The notes: a model not told the origin generated them from the sequence alone. Shown: positions 15,621 to 28,852, counted from the first letter of the stretch. The stretch is DNA of 64,000 nt from Mesorhizobium sp. 113-3-3 (GCF_016756495.1 NZ_AP023243.1:5956501-6020500), one strand, 5' to 3'. Numbers and translations are program-made.

Positions 15621-16877
15621 TCAAAGGGCCGGATCAGGCTCCAAGATCGGCATCGATGGCGGGATCAGCGTCGGCACATGTTTCTTGCCACCGACCCAGG
15701 CATCGACGATATCCGACCATTCCTGCATCATGTGGCGGCGTTGCACCTCATATTCGGCCTTGTTGTAGACACCTCGCGATGAGCGCCCGTCCTCATGGGC
15801 CAAGCATTTCTCGATCCAATCGCTGTTGAAGCCAAGCTCATTCAACAGGGTCGAGCCCGTTCGCCGCAGGTCATGAACTGTAAACGGCTCGAGAGGCAGT
15901 CCGTTCGCCTTCGCCCGTTCAACGACTGCGTAGGTGATCCGATTAAACGTGGCGCGCGACATCGGGGCGTCCGCATCGTACCGCGATGGAAGAAGGTATC
16001 TGGAATTTCCCGCACAGGTCTTCAGGGCAATCATGATGTCGAGCGCTTGGCGTGACAGGTAGACGTTGTGCGCCTTTGATCGCTTCATGCGCTCCTTCGG
16101 GATCGTCCAGACAGCATTCTCGAAATCGACCTCGTCCCACACCGCGTCCTGCAACTCGCTCTTGCGCACCATGGTGAGCAGATAAAGCCGCATTCCCAAA
16201 CGGATCGTGGGAATTGTGGCAACGTGCTCCAGTTGCTTCAGCATCACGCGAATTTCTGAGGGCGAAAGCGAGCGGTCCTTCGGCACGAAAGTAGCAATTG
16301 ACGCGGGCCCAACCTCATCAGCCGGATTGGCCACCTTCTCCCCGTGCAAAATCGCGAAGCCGTAGATTTGCTTCAGGATGTCTCGAACGTGGATGGCGGT
16401 CGCCGGAGCGCCACGCTCAACGATAGCGCCGCAATGGGCTCGCAGGTCATCCGGCGTAATCTCCGTCAGCAAGCGATTGCGCCAGGATGGAAGAAGCTCC
16501 CGTTCGAAGATGGCGCGCCGCATGGCGCGCGTGCTGTCTGCCATCGGCGCAGCAGTGAGCCATTTCTCGCCGAATTCGCCAAAGCTCTTCGCCTCTTTCA
16601 GGCGACGCTTGTTGCGCTGCTTCTCGATCGCCGGCGATCGGCCATCGCCAATAGCGCGCTTTGCGTCAAGGCACTTTTCTCGCGCCAACGCGAGCGAGAT
16701 TCCATCTCTCCCATATCTGCCTAGATAGACCGTCTCGCGGCGTCCATTCAGCCTGTAATCCAGCCGAAACGAGATCGCGCCACTGGGCATGACGCGGACG
16801 TACATGCCGTCACGGTCAGCAACCTTGTAGATTTTATCTTTTGGTTTCAGCGCTTTAAGAGCGATGTCCGTCAACAT
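15621..16877 (-). CDS. P4-type tyrosine recombinase (ICE integrase) adjacent to guaA
   Basis: A 418-residue integrase. The N-terminal DUF4102 arm-binding domain shows LTDIALKALKPKDKIYKVAD and LGRYGRDGISLALAREKCLD. A SAM-like core-binding domain follows, then the catalytic domain with Arg in LLTMVRKSELQDAVWDEVD, the HDLRR box, and the terminal HEDGRSSRGVYNKAEY carrying the His and nucleophilic Tyr. ATG at 16877 is eight bases after GGGAGG and fits better than the ATG at 16883. All catalytic residues are present. It is 293 bases from the 3' end of guaA, matching the IntG class of Mesorhizobium ICE integrases known to use guaA as attachment site. Confidence 0.92.
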   Translation of the reverse strand: MLTDIALKALKPKDKIYKVADRDGMYVRVMPSGAISFRLDYRLNGRRETVYLGRYGRDGISLALAREKCLDAKRAIGDGRSPAIEKQRNKRRLKEAKSFGEFGEKWLTAAPMADSTRAMRRAIFERELLPSWRNRLLTEITPDDLRAHCGAIVERGAPATAIHVRDILKQIYGFAILHGEKVANPADEVGPASIATFVPKDRSLSPSEIRVMLKQLEHVATIPTIRLGMRLYLLTMVRKSELQDAVWDEVDFENAVWTIPKERMKRSKAHNVYLSRQALDIMIALKTCAGNSRYLLPSRYDADAPMSRATFNRITYAVVERAKANGLPLEPFTVHDLRRTGSTLLNELGFNSDWIEKCLAHEDGRSSRGVYNKAEYEVQRRHMMQEWSDIVDAWVGGKKHVPTLIPPSMPILEPDPAL

Positions 16878-17055
16878 TCCCATTGCCTCCCGAAAAGTAC
16901 CGTCAGGACAATTTAGAGGCTTCGTGACAGGAAATTCCCTTTATGTTCAATGCCTTAAGGCACAAAAAAGTACCGTCACGAGCCTCATTGACTGTGACGG
17001 TACTCAGAAAAAATCGGGTGGGCAATATGCGGAAGGTCCGTCAGGCGGTCCGTCA
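16867..17055. repeat. Clustered CCGTCA repeats, candidate integrase arm sites
   Basis: Between the integrase start and guaA the short motif CCGTCA recurs. GTACCGTCA occurs at 16897-16905 and 16970-16978. The inverse of the second copy forms a perfect 11-base inverted repeat, AGTACCGTCAC (16969-16979) against GTGACGGTACT (16994-17004). GGTCCGTCA occurs at 17035-17043 and 17047-17055, and TCCGTCA at 16867-16873. Arrays of direct and inverted short repeats beside the core site are typical arm-type binding sites for tyrosine recombinases and their directionality factors. The inverted repeat also overlaps where the integrase promoter should lie. Confidence 0.55.
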
Positions 17056-17170
17056 AAGGCAATCGCTGCGTGCCGATTGACGCTGATAGTTACTGAAAGG
17101 ATTTGTTTTTGTTTTCAGTACTTTACGTCGCAGATTGGCGCATTTTCGGCGGCGTTTGAGTGGGCCTGAA

Positions 17171-18733
<1,563 letters not shown>

Positions 18734-18788
18734 GGCGAGCGTTTAGAGAAAGAAATGAGTCGACGCAATGGGTTGAGTAGCCTGACTT

Positions 18789-19454
18789 TCAGACTGGCCT
18801 GGGTTGGTCATTGGACGGAGCGGTCCGCAGCAGGCCCGAGCCGATCGCCTGTTCGAGGCGCATGACGGCGCCGGCCAGCCTTTCATCGATGACATGGAGA
18901 TATTCGGTCCAGTCGCCGACATGCCTGAGATCGGCGGCGCCGTCGGAAATGCCGCGCAGCCCGATCAGGGGCACATCGAACAGCTGGCAGGCGCGCAGGC
19001 AGGCAAAGGTTTCCATGTCGACCATGTCGGCCGCAATCGCATCATAGGCCGCGCCGGTGATGACGGCGCCGCCGGTCGACAGCGTGGCCTGCTTGATTTC
19101 GGGGATGCGAAATGGCAGCGGCACGGTGACCGGCAGGTCGAGAAACGGCGTCGCGCCTTTCTCGAAACCCAGGGGCGAAGCATCGATGTCGCGATAGCTG
19201 ACAGCGACGGCTTGATAGATTTCCGTCTGTTCCAGGGTCCGGCTGCCGGCTGAGCCGATCGAGACGATGAGGTCCGGCAGCGCCTTTTCCGACTTCAGCC
19301 AGGAGAGTTCGGCGCCGAGCCGGACACCGGCTTCGACCGGTCCGACACCCGTCATCAGCGGCGTGAACAGTTTTTGCAGATGCGGGCCATATTCGGCGTG
19401 CGCCGCCATGACGAAGAGGACATCCTTGCCGCCAATTCGAGTCGTGTTTGCCAT
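18789..19454 (-). CDS. 5'-methylthioadenosine/S-adenosylhomocysteine nucleosidase-like protein
   Basis: A 221-residue nucleoside phosphorylase-fold protein. Features are VLFVMAAHAEYGPHL at the start, LIVSIGSAGSR (the glycine-rich phosphate/ribose loop), ADMVDMETFACLRACQLFDV (the substrate-binding MET motif) and LIGLRGISDGAADL with the catalytic Asp. MTAN enzymes cleave MTA and SAH to adenine and thioribose or homocysteine. The start codon overlaps the stop of the upstream thioesterase by one base (TGATG). Assignment to MTAN rather than another purine nucleosidase is likely but not certain. Confidence 0.85.
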   Translation of the reverse strand: MANTTRIGGKDVLFVMAAHAEYGPHLQKLFTPLMTGVGPVEAGVRLGAELSWLKSEKALPDLIVSIGSAGSRTLEQTEIYQAVAVSYRDIDASPLGFEKGATPFLDLPVTVPLPFRIPEIKQATLSTGGAVITGAAYDAIAADMVDMETFACLRACQLFDVPLIGLRGISDGAADLRHVGDWTEYLHVIDERLAGAVMRLEQAIGSGLLRTAPSNDQPRPV

Positions 19455-19912
19455 CAGCCAGCAATCCCATCCCGGCCAACAACCGTCATCATCGTGCCCG
19501 TCATGGTGGCGATGAGCTTGGCCTCGCCATCGGCGGCGAAGGCATAGGCTTGGCCGTCGGCGACGATGATGGTGCGGCCGGGCTTGGTCACCGAGCCCCG
19601 GAACAGGAACCGCTCGCCCCTGCCCGGCGCCAGGAGGTTCACCTTGAATTCGATGGTCAGCACGCCGGAATTCTCCGGCATCAGCGAGAAGGCCGCGTAG
19701 CCGCAGGCCGAGTCCAGCGCCGTCGAGATAACGCCGGCGTGCAGGAAACCGTGCTGCTGGGTCAGCGCCGCCGAATAGGGCATCTCGATCTCGATGATGC
19801 CGGGCGTCACCAGCGTCAGTTCGGCGCCGATGGTCGCCATCGCCTGCTGGCGCGCGAAGGACGCCCTGACGCGATCCTCATAGTCCGGAGCCGGTACGAT
19901 CTTTGCTGCCAT
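19454..19912 (-). CDS. PaaI-family hotdog thioesterase
   Basis: A 152-residue single hotdog domain. QQHGFLHAGVISTALDSACG carries the family HG-x-x-H/AG helix with the catalytic acid, followed by GVLTIEFKVNLLAPGRGERF and RTIIVADGQAYAF. Family members hydrolyse acyl- or aryl-CoA thioesters in the cytoplasm; the substrate here is unknown. It is the first gene of a two-gene unit with the MTA/SAH nucleosidase, overlapping by one base. Confidence 0.85.
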   Translation of the reverse strand: MAAKIVPAPDYEDRVRASFARQQAMATIGAELTLVTPGIIEIEMPYSAALTQQHGFLHAGVISTALDSACGYAAFSLMPENSGVLTIEFKVNLLAPGRGERFLFRGSVTKPGRTIIVADGQAYAFAADGEAKLIATMTGTMMTVVGRDGIAG

Positions 19913-20008
19913 CGCAATTGCCTTCAGTTTTGCCGGGAAAGCTTATCGCAGAGGCACGGGCGGCAGGCAAATGCTTTTGCTGCACTGCAACAAAACGACA
20001 TTGGGGTC

Positions 20009-20488
20009 CTAGTTCAGCAGGAGAAGCGAAGCGTTGAGCACGGTGGCGAAGGCTACCCATGCCGCGTAAGGCACGAACAGCCAGCCGGAAAGCCTGTCAC
20101 GGTTCCAGACGCTGGCGATGAACGCTACGATGCTGGCAAGAAGAAGCATGATGACGACCAAGGCGGATCCCATCATCTTCGCGCCGAAGAAGGTTGGCGA
20201 CCACACGAAATTCAGCACGAGCTGCACGCCCCAGATCTGCATCGCCTTACCCGTCGGCTCGCGCACCCAAGTCCGCCAGCCGGCCACCGCGATCAGCACA
20301 TAGAGCAGTGTCCATGCAGGCGCGAAGACCCAGTTGGGCGGATTGAAGGGCGGCTTGACCAGCGATGCATACCAGGCGCCCGGCAACGTTGCGTAGCCGA
20401 TCAGCAGGCCTCCACCGAGCACCAGGACAAGGAAAAGCAACAGCGACAGCGACAGCGACAGCGACAGATATTTCTTCAAGAATCCCAC
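20009..20488 (-). CDS. tspO: TspO/MBR family membrane protein
   Basis: About 159 residues with five hydrophobic segments. Conserved TspO features are PPFNPPNWVFAPAWTLLYVL, MQIWGVQLVLNFVWSPTFFG and WLFVPYAAWVAFATVLN. The family binds tetrapyrroles and is implicated in stress and porphyrin regulation. No good ATG exists: GTG at 20488 or TTG at 20479 (preceded by GGGGTGGGA) is the probable start, and the ATG at 20557 would add a cysteine-rich tail unlike the family. The first membrane segment contains a Leu-Ser run encoded by a hexanucleotide repeat. Confidence 0.85.
   Translation of the reverse strand: MGFLKKYLSLSLSLSLLLFLVLVLGGGLLIGYATLPGAWYASLVKPPFNPPNWVFAPAWTLLYVLIAVAGWRTWVREPTGKAMQIWGVQLVLNFVWSPTFFGAKMMGSALVVIMLLLASIVAFIASVWNRDRLSGWLFVPYAAWVAFATVLNASLLLLN
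20441..20467. repeat. Hexanucleotide tandem repeat (CAGCGA)n inside tspO
   Basis: Four perfect copies of CAGCGA plus a partial fifth, reading as Leu-Ser dipeptides in the first transmembrane stretch of TspO. Because the unit is six bases, slippage changes protein length in steps of two residues without breaking the frame. Confidence 0.85.
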
Positions 20489-20553
20489 CCCATAGCGGCA
20501 CGGCGCCGCGCAACTGCAACTGGGGCACGATCGCTGCCTGTCAACGGCAGCGG

Positions 20554-21843
20554 TCAACGCGCCTTGCGCATGGCGCAGAAATAGAACCCGTCCGTGCCGC
20601 TCAGTGCCGGGGACAGCGATATATCTCCGCCAGCGCCGATCCGCACGGCCGCCTCATGACCCGGAAAATGGCGATCCCACAACGCGCGGTGTTCGACCGG
20701 AGCAAAGCCGCTGCTGCGCTTGCGGAACGCCGCGATCTGCTCGCCATTCTCCTCGTCGAAAACCGAACAGGTGATGTAGACCAGCAGGCCGCCGGGTTTG
20801 ACATAGGCTTGTGCCGCATCGAGGATCGCCGACTGCTCACCCTTGCGGGCGTCGAGCTGCCTTTGCGTCAGTCGCCATTTGGCATCGGGACGGCGGCGCC
20901 AGGTGCCGCTGCCGGTGCAGGGCGCGTCGACCAGCACGATGTCCATGTGATTGGCCAGCGGAGCGAGTTCGGCCGGCTTGGTGACGACCTGCACATTGCG
21001 GTTTTCGGAGCGGCGGATGCGGTCGAAGATCGGCGCGAGGCGGGCCTTTTCGGCATCATGGGCGAAGATCTGGCCGCGATTGTCCATCGCGGCCGACAGC
21101 GCCAGCGTCTTGCCACCGGCGCCGGCGCAGAAGTCGAGCACCTGCATGCCGGCCTCGGCGCCGGCAAGTGTCGCCGCTATTTGCGAGCCCTCGTCCTGGA
21201 CTTCGAACCAGCCTTTCTGGAAGGCCGGCTCGGCCTGCACGTTCGGATGCCTGCCGTCGCCGTCGATGGGCGGAATGCGAATGCCGAGCGGCGCGATCCG
21301 CGCGGGCTGCGCGCCCGTATCGGCCAGTTCCTTGAGCACCTTGGCACGATCGGCCTGCAGCGTGTTGACCCTGATGTCGAGCGGCGGGCGGGTCGCAAGT
21401 GCCGCCCCCTCGCCGACCCATGCCTCGCCAAAAGCCCGTTCGAAAAGCGGTTCGCACCAGTCGGGGATGTCGGCGCGCACCGCGGGCGGCGCGTCGGCAA
21501 GACGGCGACCGGCGACCGTTTGCAGTTCGGTGGCGCTGAGCAGCGGCGGCGCGAACTTGTCGCCGTCGAGCGTGTCGTTGAGCGACTGCGCCGTCTGGCC
21601 CCATTCGAGCAGCAATGCACCGAAGCCGATAGCGCGTGGCGTGTCCTCGCCGAGCAGCCAGCCGGCCGAGCGCTTGTGGCGCAGCGCGTCATAGACGATG
21701 TTGCCGATGGCCGCGCGATCGCCGCCGCCGGCGAAGCGATGCGACAGGCCCCAATCCTTCAGCGCATCGGCCACCGGCCGGTGACGCCGGCCAATGTCCT
21801 CCAGCACTTCGATGGCCGCAGCCAGCCGTCCGCCCAGTCGCAT
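20554..21843 (-). CDS. RsmB/NOP-family rRNA cytosine-C5 methyltransferase
   Basis: A 429-residue SAM-dependent enzyme. VLDFCAGAGGKTLAL is motif I. VLVDAPCTGSGTWRRRPD is motif IV with one catalytic Cys, and LLVYITCSVFDEENGEQI is motif VI with the TC nucleophile. PLDIRVNTLQADR belongs to the PUA-like/RNA-binding part before the catalytic domain. Family members make m5C in 16S rRNA or tRNA; the exact target is not clear because the N-terminus is not a typical NusB domain. It lies 66 bases upstream of tspO on the same strand. Confidence 0.88.
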   Translation of the reverse strand: MRLGGRLAAAIEVLEDIGRRHRPVADALKDWGLSHRFAGGGDRAAIGNIVYDALRHKRSAGWLLGEDTPRAIGFGALLLEWGQTAQSLNDTLDGDKFAPPLLSATELQTVAGRRLADAPPAVRADIPDWCEPLFERAFGEAWVGEGAALATRPPLDIRVNTLQADRAKVLKELADTGAQPARIAPLGIRIPPIDGDGRHPNVQAEPAFQKGWFEVQDEGSQIAATLAGAEAGMQVLDFCAGAGGKTLALSAAMDNRGQIFAHDAEKARLAPIFDRIRRSENRNVQVVTKPAELAPLANHMDIVLVDAPCTGSGTWRRRPDAKWRLTQRQLDARKGEQSAILDAAQAYVKPGGLLVYITCSVFDEENGEQIAAFRKRSSGFAPVEHRALWDRHFPGHEAAVRIGAGGDISLSPALSGTDGFYFCAMRKAR

Positions 21844-22145
21844 CGGTCATTCCATCAAATCGAGATCTATCGCCTGCTCTTAGAGCCTTTCGCTTCCGGA
21901 TTGAACCCCGCTCCATCCAGCGACGAAGAGGCAGCCTGAAATCTGTCCGATCCATAAATATCGCGGGCTGGCGACAGCACATCGATCAATAGATGCAAGG
22001 TCTCTAATGTTCGTAACTGGCGAACGCAAGCACGGCCTGTGGCGCAACCGCTCTGCTTTCCAAGTTTTTCCGTTGGGAATACTCTTCACACCATGATTCG
22101 CGGCGTGGAAAACGCGGACCGGCGGATCGCTACGAGGAGAGGGCA
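21844..22145. other. Divergent intergenic region before aqpZ
   Basis: A 302-base gap between the divergent methyltransferase gene and aqpZ, which must hold both promoters. GAGGAGAGGGCA just before the aqpZ ATG is a strong ribosome site. No gene or small RNA was recognised. Confidence 0.4.
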
Positions 22146-22823
22146 ATGAAAACTTATCTGGCGGAAGTTCTAGGCACATTTCTGTTGGTGTTCATCGGCA
22201 CGGCGTCGGTGGTGACGGGCGGCTTCGGCGGCGCGCTGCCGCTCGGCCAGGAAGGTATTGGTCTGGCATTCGGCATCGGCCTCATCGCAGCAGCCTATGC
22301 GATCGGCCCGATTTCGGGCGCGCATCTCAATCCGGCGGTGACGCTCGGCGTCTTCCTTGCCGGACGGCTGCCGGCCAAGGACGTCATCCCCTATTGGATC
22401 GCCCAGATCATCGGCGCCATCCTGGCTTCGCTGGCGCTGTGGGTCATCGTTTCCGGCCAGGCCGGCGGTCACACCACCGGCTTCGGCGCCAATGGCTGGG
22501 ACGAAACGAAATGGGGCATGAGTTCGGCCTTCCTGTGGGAGCTGATCGGCACCTTCACCTTCGTCACGGTGATCCTGGGCGTGACCGCTGAAAAGCACTC
22601 GACGGCGTTTGCCGGCCTGGTCATCGGCCTGACACTGGCGGGCATTCACTTCGCCATGATCCCGGTCACCGGCACCTCGGTCAATCCGGCCCGCTCCATC
22701 GGCCCGGCGCTGTTCACCGGCGGTGCAGCACTCAGCCAGCTCTGGCTGTTCATCGTCGCCCCGCTGATCGGCGGCGCCATCGCCGGCGTCGTCGCCAAGG
22801 CACGCATCTTCGAGAAGGACTGA
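22146..22823 (+). CDS. aqpZ: Aquaporin Z-type water channel
   Basis: A 225-residue six-helix channel with both half-helix signatures: ISGAHLNPAVTLG at about residues 58-70 and GTSVNPARSIGPAL in the second half. The selectivity region (first-helix AEVLGTFLLVFIGT, His in GIHFAMIPV, Arg after the second NPA) matches orthodox water-specific AqpZ rather than a glycerol facilitator. It is followed by a strong shared terminator and is convergent with katG. Confidence 0.93.
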   Translation: MKTYLAEVLGTFLLVFIGTASVVTGGFGGALPLGQEGIGLAFGIGLIAAAYAIGPISGAHLNPAVTLGVFLAGRLPAKDVIPYWIAQIIGAILASLALWVIVSGQAGGHTTGFGANGWDETKWGMSSAFLWELIGTFTFVTVILGVTAEKHSTAFAGLVIGLTLAGIHFAMIPVTGTSVNPARSIGPALFTGGAALSQLWLFIVAPLIGGAIAGVVAKARIFEKD

Positions 22824-22840
22824 CCTCGAAAGCCTGAACG

Positions 22841-22873
22841 AAAAAGGCGCGGGCCACGGTCCGCGCCTTTTTT
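22841..22873. terminator. Bidirectional terminator between aqpZ and katG
   Basis: AAAAAGGCGCGG and CCGCGCCTTTTT form a perfect 12-pair stem around an eight-base loop. T runs follow on one strand and A runs precede on the other, so it can terminate both convergent genes. It starts 18 bases after the aqpZ stop and ends about 22 bases beyond the katG stop. Confidence 0.9.
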
Positions 22874-22895
22874 ATTGGATAGAGCTTTGTCTGGA

Positions 22896-25247
<2,352 letters not shown>

Positions 25248-26156
25248 ATGATAGGATTGACAGTTCGCCAGATGCATTATTTCGAGGCGCTGGCGCAGAC
25301 GCTGCATTTCGGGCGTGCGGCAAAACTGGCCGGTGTCAGCCAGCCGGCGCTGTCCTCGCAGATCGCGGAGATGGAACAGAGGCTGAACTGCCGGCTGTTC
25401 GAACGTGGCGGCAAATCGGTGCGCATGACCGACGAAGCGATCGCGCTTTTGCCGCGCATCGAACGCATCCTGGCCGACATACGCGATGTCGAAACGACGG
25501 CCAGGCGCGGCCGCACCGCCATGGAAGGGCGCTTCCGGCTGGGCATCATTCCGACCGTCGCGCCCTATCTCCTGCCGCGCGCCCTGCCCGGGCTGAAACA
25601 GCATTTCCCGGCCTTGCTGCTCGAATTGCGCGAGGCGGTCACCGCCTCGCTGGTCGACGACATCGCCTCGCGCAAGCTCGACGCTTTCATCGCGGCCCTT
25701 CCGCTCGACCATCCCGGCCTGGTCACCGAGGCACTGTTTCCCGACCGGTTCTTCCTTGCCGTGCCGGCCGGCGATCCGGCCTTCGCCTCGCCGCCGGTTC
25801 CGCCCGAAAGTCCGGCGCTGGAACGGCTGATGCTGCTGGAGGAAGGCCATTGCCTGCGCGAACAGGCGCTCGCCGTCTGCGGCAATGTGCGGCCGGTGGC
25901 CATGGCCAGCTACGGCGCCACCAGCCTTACCACGCTCCTGCAGATGGTGGCGCATGGGCTCGGCGTCACGCTCATCCCGGAAATGGCGACCGGGCCCGCC
26001 GGCACCATCCCCGACCTCAAGATCGTGCCCTTCCAGGAGCCGATGCCGCAGCGCATGATCTGCCTCGCCTGGCGGCGGAACAGTGCAAGGCATGGCGAAT
26101 GCGTCGAACTCGCCAAGATCATCCGCGGGCTGGGCGCGGCAATGCTGGCAGCTTGA
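25248..26156 (+). CDS. oxyR: OxyR hydrogen-peroxide-sensing LysR regulator
   Basis: A 302-residue LysR protein. The winged helix spans about residues 5-60 (FGRAAKLAGVSQPALSSQIA). The redox pair is visible: Cys202 in EEGHCLREQ and Cys211 in LAVCGNV, nine residues apart exactly as Cys199/Cys208 of E. coli OxyR, in the same GHCLRxQAL context. It forms a disulfide on contact with H2O2 and activates antioxidant genes; divergent katG is the obvious target. An AGGA ribosome site lies eight bases before the ATG. Confidence 0.93.
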   Translation: MIGLTVRQMHYFEALAQTLHFGRAAKLAGVSQPALSSQIAEMEQRLNCRLFERGGKSVRMTDEAIALLPRIERILADIRDVETTARRGRTAMEGRFRLGIIPTVAPYLLPRALPGLKQHFPALLLELREAVTASLVDDIASRKLDAFIAALPLDHPGLVTEALFPDRFFLAVPAGDPAFASPPVPPESPALERLMLLEEGHCLREQALAVCGNVRPVAMASYGATSLTTLLQMVAHGLGVTLIPEMATGPAGTIPDLKIVPFQEPMPQRMICLAWRRNSARHGECVELAKIIRGLGAAMLAA

Positions 26157-26165
26157 AGCCAAGCA

Positions 26166-26972
26166 TCAGAGAACCCGGGACAGGAACTCGCGGGTGCGCG
26201 GCGATTGCGGGTTGGCGATCATCTCGCGCGGCGATCCGCGTTCGACGATCACACCGCCATCCATGAAGACCAGCTGATCGCCGATCTCGCGGGCAAAGCC
26301 GATCTCGTGGGTGACGACGACCATAGTCATGCCGCTCTCCGCCAGATCGCGCATCACCTGCAGCACCTCGCCGACCAGTTCCGGGTCGAGTGCCGATGTC
26401 GGCTCGTCGAACAAAAGCACCTTCGGCTTCATCGCCATGGCGCGTGCGATCGCCACGCGCTGCTGCTGGCCGCCGGACAGTTCGCGGGGATAGCGGTCGA
26501 CCTTGTCGGCGAGCCCAACGCGGCGCAGCAGGACTTCCGCCTCGGCCTTGGCCTGGTCGACCGGGGTGCGCCGCACCTGCGTCGGCGCCTCGATCAGGTT
26601 CTCCATCACCGTCATGTGCGAGAACAGGTTGAACGACTGGAACAGCATGCCGATCTCGGCCCGGCGCTGACACAGGAGATCGTCCTTGACCTCGTAGAGC
26701 TTGTCGCCCTGGAGGTCGTAGCCGACGAACTGGCTGTCCACCAACAGGATGCCGCCGCTCAGTTTTTCCAGATGGTTGATGCAGCGCAGGAACGTGCTCT
26801 TGCCGGATCCTGATGGGCCGATGATGCAGGCCACCGAGCCTTCGGGCACGTCGAAGTCGACGCCCTTGAGAACCTCGAGCGACCCATAGGTTTTGCGCAC
26901 GCCGCGTGCGAACACCATGGAATCGGCCGGCACGCCGAAGCGGCCGCGATTTTCGGACTTCACATCGCTCAT
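26166..26972 (-). CDS. Polar amino-acid-type ABC transporter ATP-binding protein
   Basis: A 268-residue ATPase of the GlnQ/HisP class. Walker [14 protein letters not shown], signature [15 protein letters not shown], Walker [17 protein letters not shown] and the switch His in [10 protein letters not shown] are all canonical. It ends the operon that starts with the 2-oxoglutarate oxygenase. The start overlaps the permease stop by four bases. It should energise import of a small polar amino acid or similar solute. Confidence 0.92.
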   Translation of the reverse strand: MSDVKSENRGRFGVPADSMVFARGVRKTYGSLEVLKGVDFDVPEGSVACIIGPSGSGKSTFLRCINHLEKLSGGILLVDSQFVGYDLQGDKLYEVKDDLLCQRRAEIGMLFQSFNLFSHMTVMENLIEAPTQVRRTPVDQAKAEAEVLLRRVGLADKVDRYPRELSGGQQQRVAIARAMAMKPKVLLFDEPTSALDPELVGEVLQVMRDLAESGMTMVVVTHEIGFAREIGDQLVFMDGGVIVERGSPREMIANPQSPRTREFLSRVL

Positions 26973-27913
26973 CGGGCAACGCCGCGCAGGCTGATCAGAT
27001 TGCGCAAGGCGCGCATCGTCACGGGTTCGCGGCGCGTGTCGCTGCGGCCGAAATGGCGCTCCAGGAAATGCTGCCCCACCGACATGATGCTGACCACGGC
27101 GAGGTACCAGAAGGCGACCACGATCAGGAGCGGGATCGTCTCGAAGGTGCGCGCATAGATGCTTTGCGCGGTATAGAACAGGTCATCGACCGCAATGAAG
27201 GTCACCAGCGACGTCATCTTCAAGAGGTTGATCGCCTCGTTGCCGGTCGGCGGCAGCACGAAGCGCATGGCCTGCGGCAGGGTGATGCGCTTCAGGATCA
27301 TGCGGTAGGGCATGCCGAGCGCGCTCGCCGCTTCCGACTGGCCCGAGGGCACCGACTTGATGCCGGCGCGGATGATCTCGGCCATGTAGCCGGCCTCGCA
27401 CAGCGAAAGCGCGACGACCGCGGAGAAGAACGGCGTCATGAAATCATTGGTGCGCACGGAAAACAGCGTGCCCAGGAAAGGCAGGGTGAGCGAGATTTCG
27501 CGCACCAGCAGAGACAGGTTGAACCAGAAGATCAGCTGGATCAGCGCCGGGACACCCCGGAAGAACCAGACATAGACGCCCGCGAAGCCACGCAACACCG
27601 GGCTTGGCGACACACGCATGATGGCAATGACGGTGCCGACCACGATCGCCAGCAGCATGATGATGACAGTGAGCACCAGCGTGTTGCCGAGGCCGCGCAT
27701 GATCGAGGGGTGAAAGAGATAACCGGCGGCCGTGCCCCAGGCGAAGGCCGGGTTGCTGGCGAAGGCGCGGATGATCAGGAAGGCCAGCAGCAAGGCGAAC
27801 GCCGTGCCGATCCAGATGCCATAGCGGCGCTGCGGCACGACGGTCAGCCGTGACACGGCGGCGGCAACGCTCGGCTCGACGCCGATCTCGGTTTGGTGGG
27901 CCATGCCCATCAA
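26969..27913 (-). CDS. Polar amino-acid-type ABC transporter permease
   Basis: A 314-residue HisM/GlnP-type permease with a long cytoplasmic N-terminal extension and a membrane domain. The ATPase-coupling EAA loop reads [20 protein letters not shown], and [19 protein letters not shown] is the family hallmark before it. Several ATG codons are possible at the start (27913, 27910, 27904). A single permease gene implies a homodimer, or a partner encoded elsewhere. Confidence 0.9.
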   Translation of the reverse strand: MMGMAHQTEIGVEPSVAAAVSRLTVVPQRRYGIWIGTAFALLLAFLIIRAFASNPAFAWGTAAGYLFHPSIMRGLGNTLVLTVIIMLLAIVVGTVIAIMRVSPSPVLRGFAGVYVWFFRGVPALIQLIFWFNLSLLVREISLTLPFLGTLFSVRTNDFMTPFFSAVVALSLCEAGYMAEIIRAGIKSVPSGQSEAASALGMPYRMILKRITLPQAMRFVLPPTGNEAINLLKMTSLVTFIAVDDLFYTAQSIYARTFETIPLLIVVAFWYLAVVSIMSVGQHFLERHFGRSDTRREPVTMRALRNLISLRGVAR

Positions 27914-27967
27914 TGGTCTCCTGGTTGTGGCCGGCGCCTGATCCTGGACCAGGCGCCGGGGAATTTG

Positions 27968-28825
27968 TTATTCGGCGCGCAGTGCGTCCATGGTGCCGAC
28001 GAAGTAGGGTTCCTTGATCGTGTAGGCGCCCATGCCGTACTTTTCCAGGATAGCCTTGTAGGTGCCGTTCTTGAACAGTTCGGCGAGCGCTGCCACCATC
28101 ATGTCGGCGGTCTCCTTGTCGTCCTTGGCGATCGCCATGCCGAGCGGCGCGACATCGTAAAGCGTCGGCAGCACCACCAGTTGGCCCTTGCTCGTCACCT
28201 CGAAATAGCTCGAAGCGGTTGCATCGTCCATGCGGGCGTCGACACGATCCGACAGCACGGCCTGGACGATATCCGTCGAGGAGTTGAAGACTGACTTCGC
28301 GATGGCCGCCTGGCCCTTGTCGGTGCACTCCTTGCTCAGCTTGTCGACCAGGAAGTCGGAGGCGCTGCCGGCCGAGACGCCGATGCGCTTGCCGCAGAGC
28401 GGGGTGTCGCCGCTGAAGCTCGCCTTCTTGTCCGGCGACGTCGAGACGGCGAGACCCGCCTTGAGGAACATGACGAAATCGACCTGCTTCAGCCGCTCGG
28501 GCGTGGCCGAGAACGTCTCCCAGGCGATCTTGAAGCGGCCGGCGGCAAGGCCGGGGATCATCGAGGGAAACGGCGTGCGCTGCACGTCGAGCTTGGCGTC
28601 GACGAGCTTGGCCACCTCGCCGGCCAGCTCGATGATGATGCCGGTCTGCTTGCCGTCGGCATCGAGATATTCGAACGGCGCATAGTCCAGCGTGTTGGCG
28701 ACGGCGAGCGTCCCGCTCTGCTTGACGTCGGAGGATTTTGGCACCTCGGCGGCCCGGGAAATCCCGCCCCAGGCCATGGTGGATATCGCCAGCGCAAGGC
28801 CGGTCATTCGCAGATATGCATTCAT
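27968..28825 (-). CDS. ABC transporter substrate-binding protein (polar amino acid type)
   Basis: A 285-residue protein. A signal peptide (TGLALAISTMAWGGISRAAE) precedes a type II periplasmic-binding domain with LDYAPFEYLDADGKQTGIII, GKRIGVSAGSASDFLVDKLS and VQAVLSDRVDARMDDATAS, the usual solute-binding family 3 pattern. It lies between the oxygenase and the permease on the same strand, with 27 and 54 base gaps. The higher expression of binding proteins may be served by its own site. The ligand is unknown and may be the oxygenase substrate. Confidence 0.88.
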   Translation of the reverse strand: MNAYLRMTGLALAISTMAWGGISRAAEVPKSSDVKQSGTLAVANTLDYAPFEYLDADGKQTGIIIELAGEVAKLVDAKLDVQRTPFPSMIPGLAAGRFKIAWETFSATPERLKQVDFVMFLKAGLAVSTSPDKKASFSGDTPLCGKRIGVSAGSASDFLVDKLSKECTDKGQAAIAKSVFNSSTDIVQAVLSDRVDARMDDATASSYFEVTSKGQLVVLPTLYDVAPLGMAIAKDDKETADMMVAALAELFKNGTYKAILEKYGMGAYTIKEPYFVGTMDALRAE

Positions 28826-28852
28826 TGCTGTTCCCCTTTCTTTTGCTTGCCG

